Shown here piece by piece: positions 7,567 through 14,092 of a stretch of DNA of 18,479 bases. A program made the translations under genes and the position numbers. Within the stretch, counting starts at the first letter, position 1. Each line of letters opens with the position of its first letter. The DNA lies in assembly GCA_003564655.1 (NCBI GenBank), contig PXES01000012.1, positions 1-18,479 of the forward strand, read 5' to 3'. This DNA is from Paracoccaceae bacterium (GTDB taxonomy: Bacteria > Pseudomonadota > Alphaproteobacteria > Rhodobacterales > Rhodobacteraceae). The notes below the pieces were generated by a model, which was not told where the DNA came from, did not search any database, and saw only the letters and a program-made list of their open reading frames with translations.

Positions 7567-9077
7567 GTTTCGATCAGGCTTTCGCCCGACATTTCGGGCG
7601 GGGCCGCAAGGCCCATCAGCGCCAGCACGGTCGGCGCGATATCGGCCAGCCGACCGTCGCGCAGCCGCGCGCCCTCGGAGCCGCCGATCAGCACCACCGG
7701 CACGGGGTTGAGCGTGTGCGCCGTATGCGGCCCGCCGCTCTCGGGGTCGATCATTACCTCGCAATTGCCGTGATCGGCGGTCAGCAGCATCTCCCCGCCT
7801 GTAGCCTCAAGCGCCTCGAGCGCCGGGCCGAGCGCGGCGTCCACGGCCTCGCAGGCGCGGATGGCGGCGTCAAGGTCGCCAGTATGGCCGACCATGTCGG
7901 GATTGGCGAAATTCACCACGATCAGGTCATAGCCCTGCTCAATGGCCTGCACCAGTGCTGCGCCGACTTCGGGGGCGGCCATCTCTGGTTGCAGGTCATA
8001 GGTCGCCACCTTCGGGCTGGGGGCCATGTGGCGGTCCTCGCCCGGCTCGGCATTCTCGGCCCCGCCATTTAGGAAAAAGGTCACATGCGGGTATTTCTCG
8101 GTCTCGGCAAGGCGGAACTGGCGCAGACCATGCGACGCGACCCATGCGCCGAGCGTGTTCACGATCTCGCGCTTGGGAAACACCGTGGTCATGAAGGCGT
8201 TGTGTGCCTCGGAATACTCGGCCATGCCCAGCAGCGCGGCCCATGCGGGCGGGGGGGCGCGCTCGAAGCCGGTGAAGCTTGCCGCACCCAGCGCTGCCAT
8301 GATCTGCCGCGCGCGATCGGCGCGAAAATTCAGGCAGAAGACTCCATCGCCGGGGCGCGTGCCGGAATAGCCGTCAATGATGGTGGGTGTGATGAACTCA
8401 TCGCTCTCGTCGCGGGCATAGGCCTGCTGCACCGCATCCGCGGCGCTGGCCGCGGCCTCGCCGCGCCCCTCGACGATGGCGCGATAGGCGCGCTCGACCC
8501 GGTCCCAGCGATTGTCGCGGTCCATCGCCCAGTAGCGCCCGATCACCGTGGCGATGCGCGCGTCCCGGGGCAGGTCGGCCTGCAGCGCCGCAATGAATCC
8601 GTCCGCGCAGCGCGGGGCAACGTCGCGCCCGTCAGTGATGGCATGGATGAAGACCTTGATGCCCGCCGCGCTCAGCAGCCCCACCGCATGTCGCAGATGA
8701 TCGATATGGCCATGCACCCCGCCATCCGAAACCACCCCGAAGAGATGCGCGTCGCCGCCGGTCTGTTGCAGCGTGTCGATGAAGGCCGCCAGCGCCGGGC
8801 GCGTGTCGAAGCTGCCATCCTCGATGGCGAGGTCGATCTGGCCGAGATCCATCGCGACCACACGGCCCGCGCCGATATTGGTGTGCCCGACCTCGGAATT
8901 GCCCATCTGCCCCGAGGGCAGCCCGGCATCGGGACCATGGGTGAGCAGTGTGGCATTCGGACAGTCGCGCATCACCCGGTCGAAATGCGGGGTGTCGGCC
9001 AGGGCCGGAGCGTTGCCGTCGCGGGTGTCGCTCAGCCCCCAGCCATCGAGGATGCACAGGATGACGGGCTTGGGCAT
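7563..9077 (-). CDS. gpmI: 2,3-bisphosphoglycerate-independent phosphoglycerate mutase
   Basis: Interconverts 3- and 2-phosphoglycerate in lower glycolysis/gluconeogenesis, using a phosphoserine intermediate and two Mn ions. With the ATG at 9077 it is 504 residues, normal for iPGM. The N-terminal metal site is VILCILDGWG (5-14, D11), and catalytic Ser61 sits in GQMGNSEVGHTNIGAGR (56-72). The C-terminal phosphatase-side metal motifs appear as VVNFANPDMVGHTG and TADHGNCE. Two in-frame ATGs exist; 9077 has GAGGAG six bases upstream, while 9083 would touch that site, so 9077 is preferred. It heads the tight run gpmI-envC-ctpA-rppH. The argG stop lies 79 bases upstream on the same strand. Confidence 0.95.
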   Translation of the reverse strand: MPKPVILCILDGWGLSDTRDGNAPALADTPHFDRVMRDCPNATLLTHGPDAGLPSGQMGNSEVGHTNIGAGRVVAMDLGQIDLAIEDGSFDTRPALAAFIDTLQQTGGDAHLFGVVSDGGVHGHIDHLRHAVGLLSAAGIKVFIHAITDGRDVAPRCADGFIAALQADLPRDARIATVIGRYWAMDRDNRWDRVERAYRAIVEGRGEAAASAADAVQQAYARDESDEFITPTIIDGYSGTRPGDGVFCLNFRADRARQIMAALGAASFTGFERAPPPAWAALLGMAEYSEAHNAFMTTVFPKREIVNTLGAWVASHGLRQFRLAETEKYPHVTFFLNGGAENAEPGEDRHMAPSPKVATYDLQPEMAAPEVGAALVQAIEQGYDLIVVNFANPDMVGHTGDLDAAIRACEAVDAALGPALEALEATGGEMLLTADHGNCEVMIDPESGGPHTAHTLNPVPVVLIGGSEGARLRDGRLADIAPTVLALMGLAAPPEMSGESLIET

Positions 9078-9113
9078 GGGCATCTCCTCGGGCCGGGTGC
9101 CGGGGCGTGGCGT

Positions 9114-9148
9114 GCGCCTCCGGCGGGAGTATTTGGGGCAAGAAAATG
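9114..9148. repeat. short GC-rich intergenic element with small hairpin
   Basis: On the plus strand this reads GCGCCTCCGGCGGGAGT then ATTTGGGGCAAG and AAAATG. The CTCC/GGAG arms form a small hairpin, followed by a T-containing stretch. From memory, very similar strings (CTCCGGCGGG followed by TATTTGG and an A-rich end) recur in intergenic regions of Rhodobacteraceae genomes, so this supports the family assignment. It lies between argG and gpmI, in the reverse orientation relative to both genes. I saw only one copy in this window. Confidence 0.45.
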
Positions 9149-9156
9149 CCTTGCGA

Positions 9157-10389
9157 TCAGGATTTCAACCGACGATTCCGTGCGGCCAGAAGTTTCAGGC
9201 GCAGCGCGTTGAGCTGGATGAAGCCCGCGGCGTCGGTCTGGTCATAGGCGCCGGCATCGTCCTCGAAGGTGACATGGGCTTCGGAATAGAGGCTCTGGTC
9301 GGACCAGCGCCCCACGGTGCGGGCCGACCCCTTGTAGAGTTTCAGCCGCACCGTGCCGGTGACGTGGCTCTGGCTGTGGTCGATGGCGGCCTGCAGCATC
9401 TCGCGCTCGGGCGAGAACCAGAAGCCGTTATAGATGAGTTCCGCGTAGCGCGGCATCAGGCTGTCTTTCAGATGGCCCGCGCCCGAGTCCAGCGTGATCT
9501 GTTCGATACCGCGATGCGCCTCGAGCAGGATGGGGCCGCCCGGAGTCTCGTATATGCCGCGCGATTTCATGCCGACGAAGCGGTTCTCGACGAAATCCAG
9601 CCGTCCGATGCCATGGCGGCGGCCGTAGTCATTAAGCGCCGTCAGGATTGCGGCGGGCGAGAGCGCCTCGCCATTGATCGCCACCGGGTCGCCGCGCTCG
9701 AAGGTGATCTCGATAAGCTCGGGGATCTCGGGGGCATCTTCCGGGGCGACCGTGCGCTGATAGACGTAGTCGGGTGCTTCCTCGGAGGGGTCTTCCAGGA
9801 CCTTGCCCTCGGACGAGGTGTGCAGCAGATTGGCATCGACCGAGAACGGCGCTTCGCCGCGCTTGTCCTTGGCGATGGGGATCTGATGCGCTTCGGCGAA
9901 TTCGAGGAGTTTCGTGCGCGAGGTCAGGTCCCATTCGCGCCAGGGGGCGATCACCTTGATGTCGGGGTTGAGCGCATATGCCGAGAGCTCAAAGCGGCCC
10001 TGGTCATTGCCCTTGCCGGTCGCGCCATGGGCCACCGCATCGGCGCCCGTGGCCTCGGCGATCTCGACCAGCCGCTTGGAGATCAGCGGGCGCGCGATGG
10101 AGGTGCCCAGCAGATAGAGCCCCTCATAGACGGCATTGGCGCGGAACATCGGAAAGGCGAAATCGCGCACGAATTCCTCGCGCAGATCCTCGATATGGAT
10201 ATTCTCCGCCTTGACGCCCAGCATCAGCGCCTTCTCGCGAGCGGGCTCCAGTTCCTCTCCCTGGCCCAGATCGGCGGTGAAGGTGACGACTTCGCAGCCA
10301 TACTCGGCCGCCAGCCATTTGAGGATGATCGAGGTGTCGAGCCCGCCGGAATAGGCCAGCACGACTTTCTTGGGGTTGAAACGGGTCAT
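9157..10389 (-). CDS. argG: argininosuccinate synthase
   Basis: Cytoplasmic enzyme that joins citrulline and aspartate with ATP to form argininosuccinate, the penultimate step of arginine synthesis. The 410-residue length is standard. The PP-loop ATPase motif is AYSGGLDTSI (12-21), followed by the family's EVVTFTADLGQG (about 34-45) and, mid-protein, AHGATGKGNDQGRFE, which carries the substrate-binding residues. The start is the ATG at 10389 (MTRFNPKKVVLAYSGG), the normal N-terminus; the frame is open far upstream through the divergent transporter gene and that part is not family-like. It is divergent from the transporter at 10510 with 120 bases between starts. It is followed by the intergenic element and gpmI. 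Confidence 0.96.
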   Translation of the reverse strand: MTRFNPKKVVLAYSGGLDTSIILKWLAAEYGCEVVTFTADLGQGEELEPAREKALMLGVKAENIHIEDLREEFVRDFAFPMFRANAVYEGLYLLGTSIARPLISKRLVEIAEATGADAVAHGATGKGNDQGRFELSAYALNPDIKVIAPWREWDLTSRTKLLEFAEAHQIPIAKDKRGEAPFSVDANLLHTSSEGKVLEDPSEEAPDYVYQRTVAPEDAPEIPELIEITFERGDPVAINGEALSPAAILTALNDYGRRHGIGRLDFVENRFVGMKSRGIYETPGGPILLEAHRGIEQITLDSGAGHLKDSLMPRYAELIYNGFWFSPEREMLQAAIDHSQSHVTGTVRLKLYKGSARTVGRWSDQSLYSEAHVTFEDDAGAYDQTDAAGFIQLNALRLKLLAARNRRLKS

Positions 10390-10429
10390 GGGGTCTCCAT
10401 CAGCGCGGCGGTTGCGCGGGGGTCTATTG

Positions 10430-10476
10430 GCTTTGCGCGCGGGCGACAAGCGGGCAGTTGCAGGCGGGCGCAAAGC
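10430..10476. promoter_or_regulatory. 9-bp inverted repeat in argG/transporter divergent region
   Basis: GCTTTGCGC (10430-10438) and its exact complement GCGCAAAGC (10468-10476) flank 29 bases. They lie between the divergent argG and transporter starts, where both promoters must be. This could be a two-site operator or a leader hairpin; no regulator can be named from the sequence. Confidence 0.35.
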
Positions 10477-10509
10477 TGTTAGGTAGCCGCGCCAGCGACG
10501 GAGGGACAT

Positions 10510-11823
10510 GTGAGCGCCGAGGAATATGACAGCCAGCAGAGCCGGGCCCAATGGTCGTCCGAGCCCGCTTTCATCTTCTCGATGGCGGCGGCGGCGGTCG
10601 GGCTCGGCAATATCTGGCGCTTTCCCTATATGGTCGGCGAGAATGGCGGCGGGGCCTTCATCCTCGCCTATCTGATCTGCGTGGTCGTCGTGGCGCTGCC
10701 GCTGATGCTGCTCGAGGTCAGCGCAGGGCGGCTGCAAAAGGGCAATGTCGTGCGCACCTTCGCCCGCATCGGCCGCGCGGGGCAGGCATACGGGTGGCTG
10801 GTGGTGCTGCTGACGGTGATGATCACCAGCTACTATCTGGTCATCACGGGCTGGACGCTGGGCTACGCGATTTCGGCGCTGCGATTTTCGGTGCAGCCCT
10901 TCGACGATTTCACCTCGGGGTACAACTCGGTGTGGTTCTTCCTGGCCGTCACGGTCGCGGCGACGGCGCTGCTGATCAAGGGTGTCGGTGCGATCGAGCG
11001 CTACGCCAATGTGATGATGCCGCTTCTCCTGCTGATGATCCTGACGGTCGCCGGGATCGGGATGACAATGCAGGGCTGGGCCGAGGCGCGCGCCTTCATG
11101 TTCGAGCCCGACATGGCACGGCTGGCCGAGCCGGGGCTGTGGTTCGCGGCGCTGGGACAGGCGTTCTTCACGCTGGCCATCGGACAGGGCTACCTGATCA
11201 CCTATGGCAGCTTCATCCCGGCGAAAACGCATGTGCCGCGTGCCTCGCTGACCGTTGCCGGGTTCGAGACCGGGGTTGCGCTGCTGGCGGGTGCGATGAT
11301 CTTTCCCTTCGTCTTCACCTACGGGTTCGACCCCGGCACGGGCAGCCAGCTTGCCTTCGACACCCTGCCGCGTGTCTTCGAGGAGATGCCGAGCGGGGCA
11401 TGGCTGGCGATACTGTTCTTCGGGCTGTTCTTTGCAGCGGCCTTTTCGCCCTGCCTTGCCGGGCTGAAGGTGATCATCGCGGCGATTTCGGAAGAGTTCG
11501 GGATGAGCCACCGGCGCGCGGTGGTGGGCGTGGGGATGCTGATGGTGCTGCTTGGGCTGCCCTCGGCGCTGAGTTTCTCGCCCATCGCCCTGACCATCGC
11601 GGGCGAGCCGGTGCTCGACTATGTCGACCGGGTCGGTGGCACCAATACGGTCATCGCCTCAAGCGTTATCGGGGCGGGGCTGTTCTGCTGGCTGGTACCG
11701 CGCCCGCAGATCAGCGATGCACTGGGCGCGCGCAGCCGCTGGTGGTCGATGCGGATTTACATCGTTGGGCGCACGCTGCCCTTCGTCGTCGCGGCTGCGT
11801 TGATCTGGCGGGTGGTCGTGTGA
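10510..11823 (+). CDS. sodium-dependent transporter, NSS/SNF family
   Basis: Inner-membrane sodium-coupled symporter of the neurotransmitter:sodium symporter family (LeuT fold); bacterial members usually import amino acids. TM1 carries the unwound sodium/substrate site AVGLGNIWRFPYMVGENGGG (about 29-48), the family's strongest signature. TM6 (GLWFAALGQAFFTLAIGQG, about 208-226) and TM8 (FFAAAFSPCLAGLKV) also match. I count 11 hydrophobic segments, the number common in bacterial members such as Tyt1 and MhsT. Start: GTG at 10510, with GGAGGG five bases upstream; the overlapping ATG at 10508 runs straight into TGA. The substrate cannot be read from sequence. Because a thioesterase and ilvA follow on the same strand after 71 bases, an amino-acid substrate is plausible. 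Confidence 0.92.
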   Translation: MSAEEYDSQQSRAQWSSEPAFIFSMAAAAVGLGNIWRFPYMVGENGGGAFILAYLICVVVVALPLMLLEVSAGRLQKGNVVRTFARIGRAGQAYGWLVVLLTVMITSYYLVITGWTLGYAISALRFSVQPFDDFTSGYNSVWFFLAVTVAATALLIKGVGAIERYANVMMPLLLLMILTVAGIGMTMQGWAEARAFMFEPDMARLAEPGLWFAALGQAFFTLAIGQGYLITYGSFIPAKTHVPRASLTVAGFETGVALLAGAMIFPFVFTYGFDPGTGSQLAFDTLPRVFEEMPSGAWLAILFFGLFFAAAFSPCLAGLKVIIAAISEEFGMSHRRAVVGVGMLMVLLGLPSALSFSPIALTIAGEPVLDYVDRVGGTNTVIASSVIGAGLFCWLVPRPQISDALGARSRWWSMRIYIVGRTLPFVVAAALIWRVVV

Positions 11824-11894
11824 TGTGCCGGGACCGCCGCGCTTGCCTTGGCCCAGCAGCGGTTGCAAACTGGCCGACAGCATAGGGGGTGCGC

Positions 11895-12320
11895 ATGGCT
11901 GACAGGTTGGAGCTGTTTCGCGGGGTGGTGCATCCGTGGCACCACGACCATTTCGGGCACATGAATGTGCGCCATTACGCGCCGTTATTCGACGATGCCT
12001 GTTATCACATGTGGACGCGGCTGGGGCTGGCCTATTCGGCCATGCAGGCGGAGCACGGGGTGCATACTGTCACAGCCGAGGCGAAAACGCGCTTCCTGCG
12101 CGAGCTGACAGCGGGCGATCTGATCGTGATCGACGGCGCGGTGGCGCGGATCGGGACGAAAAGCTGCGCCTTCCATCTTAGGATGTGCCATGCGGATACA
12201 GGCGCGGAACACGCCACATGCGATGTGGTCGAGGTGTTTTTCGACCCCGCAACCCGCCGGTCCGCCCCCATGCCCGAGTCCGTGCGCGCACGGCTGGCAC
12301 AAGGGCCGGTCCATGGCTGA
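11895..12320 (+). CDS. acyl-CoA thioesterase family protein (hotdog, 4HBT)
   Basis: Small cytoplasmic hotdog-fold protein of 141 residues, likely to hydrolyse an acyl-CoA or related thioester. The N-terminal segment PWHHDHFGHMNVRHYAPLF (about 14-32) corresponds to the family's catalytic D-x-x-G-H-x-N motif (D18, G21, H22, N24), followed by the long hotdog helix. AEAKTRFLRELTAGDLIVID is the usual central strand pattern. The ATG at 11895 has AGGGGG five bases upstream; a GTG at 11889 lies inside that site and is unlikely. The stop overlaps the ilvA start by eight bases, so translation is probably coupled. The substrate is unknown; carnitine/betaine-type thioesterases have a similar N-terminus, but I cannot confirm membership. 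Confidence 0.85.
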   Translation: MADRLELFRGVVHPWHHDHFGHMNVRHYAPLFDDACYHMWTRLGLAYSAMQAEHGVHTVTAEAKTRFLRELTAGDLIVIDGAVARIGTKSCAFHLRMCHADTGAEHATCDVVEVFFDPATRRSAPMPESVRARLAQGPVHG

Positions 12321-13560
12321 TTTCGTGAGCGCGGCCCAGGCGGCGACCGAGGCGATGCGTGGGGTCTTTCCGCCGACGCCGCTTGCACGCAACGACTATC
12401 TGTCCGACCGTTTCGGCGCGGATATCTGGCTCAAGCGCGAGGATCTGAGCCCGGTGCGCAGCTACAAGATCCGCGGCGCGTTCACGGCGATGCGCAAGCG
12501 GTTGGAGGCGGCGCCGGACCAGCGCCAATTCGTCTGCGCGAGTGCTGGCAATCACGCGCAGGGCGTGGCGTTTGCCTGCCGCCATTTCGGAGTGCAAGGC
12601 ACGATCTTCATGCCGGTGACGACACCGCAGCAGAAGATCATGAAGACACGAAGCTTCGGGGGCGACCGGGTCGAGATTCGACTGGTGGGCGATATCTTCG
12701 ATCAGTCGCTGGCTGCCGCGCAGGAGTTCTGCCGCATGGCAGGTGCGCATTTCCTCGCGCCCTTCGATGATGACGACGTGATCGAAGGGCAGGCAAGCGT
12801 CGCGGTCGAGATGCTCGATCAACTTGGCAGCGCGCCCGATATGGTGGTCCTCCCGGTGGGCGGTGGCGGGATCGGCGCCGGGGTGACGCGCTATTTGCGC
12901 GCCGCCGGGATCGAAACCGCGCTGCGCTATGTCGAGCCTGCGGGCGGGGCGAGCCTGCGCGCCGCGCTCGAGGCCGGTGAACCGACGCGGCTGGCGCGGG
13001 TCGACAGCTTCGTCGATGGCGCCTCTGTCGCGATGATCGGCGCGCGCACCTTCTCGGCGTTGCGCAGCACGTCGCCCGCACATGTGCTTGTCGCGCCCGA
13101 GAACCGCATCTGCATCACTATGCTCGATATGCTGAATGTCGAGGGGATCGTGCTGGAACCTGCGGGCGCGCTGGCGCTCGACGTGTTGCCGCAGCTTGTG
13201 GCCGACATCGAGGGCAAGCGCGTGGTCTGTCTGACTTCTGGCGGGAATTTCGACTTCGAGCGTCTGCCCGAGGTGAAAGAGCGGGCAATGCGCTATCAGG
13301 GCGTCAAGAAATACATGATGCTGCGCCTGCCCCAACGCCCTGGCGCGCTGCGCGATTTCCTCGAGATACTGGGCCCCGAAGACGATATCGCGCGGTTCGA
13401 GTATCTGAAAAAGACGGCGCGCAATTTCGGCACGGTGCTGATCGGGATCGAGACGACGCGCCCGGAAAATTTCGACGGGCTGTTCGCGCGGATGACGGCG
13501 CAGGGTCTGATTTATACAGACATCACCGAAGATGAGGTCATGGCCGGTTTCGTGATCTGA
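12313..13560 (+). CDS. ilvA: threonine ammonia-lyase (threonine dehydratase)
   Basis: PLP enzyme converting threonine to 2-oxobutanoate and ammonia, the first step of isoleucine synthesis. Of its 415 residues, the PLP-binding Lys is K52 in RSYKIRGAF (49-57), the substrate loop is SAGNHAQG (77-84) and the phosphate-binding glycine loop is PVGGGGIGAG (181-190). The C-terminal part (about 330-415, KKYMMLRLPQRPGALRDFLE) is a single ACT-like regulatory domain, as in the shorter Bacillus-type enzyme rather than the two-domain E. coli type, so feedback control by isoleucine or valine is likely. The start at 12313 lies inside the thioesterase gene. The upstream open frame is the thioesterase read out of frame and is excluded. 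It ends 15 bases before the convergent HPt gene. Confidence 0.94.
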   Translation: MADFVSAAQAATEAMRGVFPPTPLARNDYLSDRFGADIWLKREDLSPVRSYKIRGAFTAMRKRLEAAPDQRQFVCASAGNHAQGVAFACRHFGVQGTIFMPVTTPQQKIMKTRSFGGDRVEIRLVGDIFDQSLAAAQEFCRMAGAHFLAPFDDDDVIEGQASVAVEMLDQLGSAPDMVVLPVGGGGIGAGVTRYLRAAGIETALRYVEPAGGASLRAALEAGEPTRLARVDSFVDGASVAMIGARTFSALRSTSPAHVLVAPENRICITMLDMLNVEGIVLEPAGALALDVLPQLVADIEGKRVVCLTSGGNFDFERLPEVKERAMRYQGVKKYMMLRLPQRPGALRDFLEILGPEDDIARFEYLKKTARNFGTVLIGIETTRPENFDGLFARMTAQGLIYTDITEDEVMAGFVI

Positions 13561-13575
13561 CGGTGCGGCGTCCCG

Positions 13576-13929
13576 TCACGAGTCCGGCTTTTCCCCTTTG
13601 CCGCCCACGCGCTGGCGCCACTCGCGTCCGAACACCGCGCACACTTCCGGCAGGTCCGCCAGAATGCGTGCTTTTTGCCTGGCGCTGTCCTTACCGTCAC
13701 GCGCTTGCGCCTCGCCGTGCGCGCAGAGCGAAGCGATATCTTCAAAGCCCAGATTCAGCGCCGCGCCCTTGAGGAAATGGAACTCCGCCTGCAGCGCGCC
13801 CGGGCTGGTGGCGCCCTCGAGCCGACGCAGCCCCTCGGCCACCTCATCCTGAAAGACGGCAAATACGTCCGCGGCCCCGTCGACGCCAAAATCGTCGCAT
13901 AACTCCGACACTCGCGCCCAGTTTATCAT
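13576..13929 (-). CDS. HPt domain histidine phosphotransfer protein
   Basis: 117-residue protein consisting almost entirely of an HPt four-helix bundle. The phospho-accepting His is H51 in FHFLKGAALNLGF (50-62), the canonical H-x-L-K-G-x-x-x-x-x-G signature, followed by ASLCAHGEAQAR. It should relay phosphate between a hybrid sensor kinase and a receiver domain in the cytoplasm. There is no transmembrane or catalytic kinase part. The ATG at 13929 has only a weak GGGGCGAG upstream. It is divergent, with 163 bases between starts, from a gene whose product begins with a receiver domain, the obvious candidate partner. It converges on ilvA with a 15-base gap. Confidence 0.88.
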   Translation of the reverse strand: MINWARVSELCDDFGVDGAADVFAVFQDEVAEGLRRLEGATSPGALQAEFHFLKGAALNLGFEDIASLCAHGEAQARDGKDSARQKARILADLPEVCAVFGREWRQRVGGKGEKPDS

Positions 13930-13968
13930 GCTCGCCCCGTAGTTGATCGCAGCGCCACCATACGCACG

Positions 13969-14047
13969 AGTCCTTAATCGGACTTTAGATCGGCAGGCAA
14001 AATCCCGAAAATTTTATACTTTCACAGGCAGTTAATCTGAGCCTGCC
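13969..14047. promoter_or_regulatory. divergent promoter region with inverted repeats
   Basis: The 163-base gap between the HPt and phosphatase starts is AT-richer than its surroundings. It holds AGTCC-TTAATC-GGACT (13969-13984). GGCAGGC (13992-13998) is matched by its complement GCCTGCC (14041-14047), and a tighter pairing CAGGC/GCCTG spans 14025-14045. A TATACT at 14015-14020 could be a -10 box for the plus gene, but I see no good -35 at standard spacing. Two-way control of the pair from here is an inference. Confidence 0.35.
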
Positions 14048-14092
14048 ATAGTCCGTTTCAGTTTTGACCCGCTCTGATTACAGGTCGCGCGC

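Noticed and set aside
8773..10482. Plus-strand open frame of 569 codons
   Set aside because: Antisense to argG and the start of gpmI, both of which are unambiguous.
9157..11511. Long N-terminal extension of argG
   Set aside because: The extra 374 codons run antisense through the NSS transporter gene and lack ArgG character; the family start at 10389 is clear.
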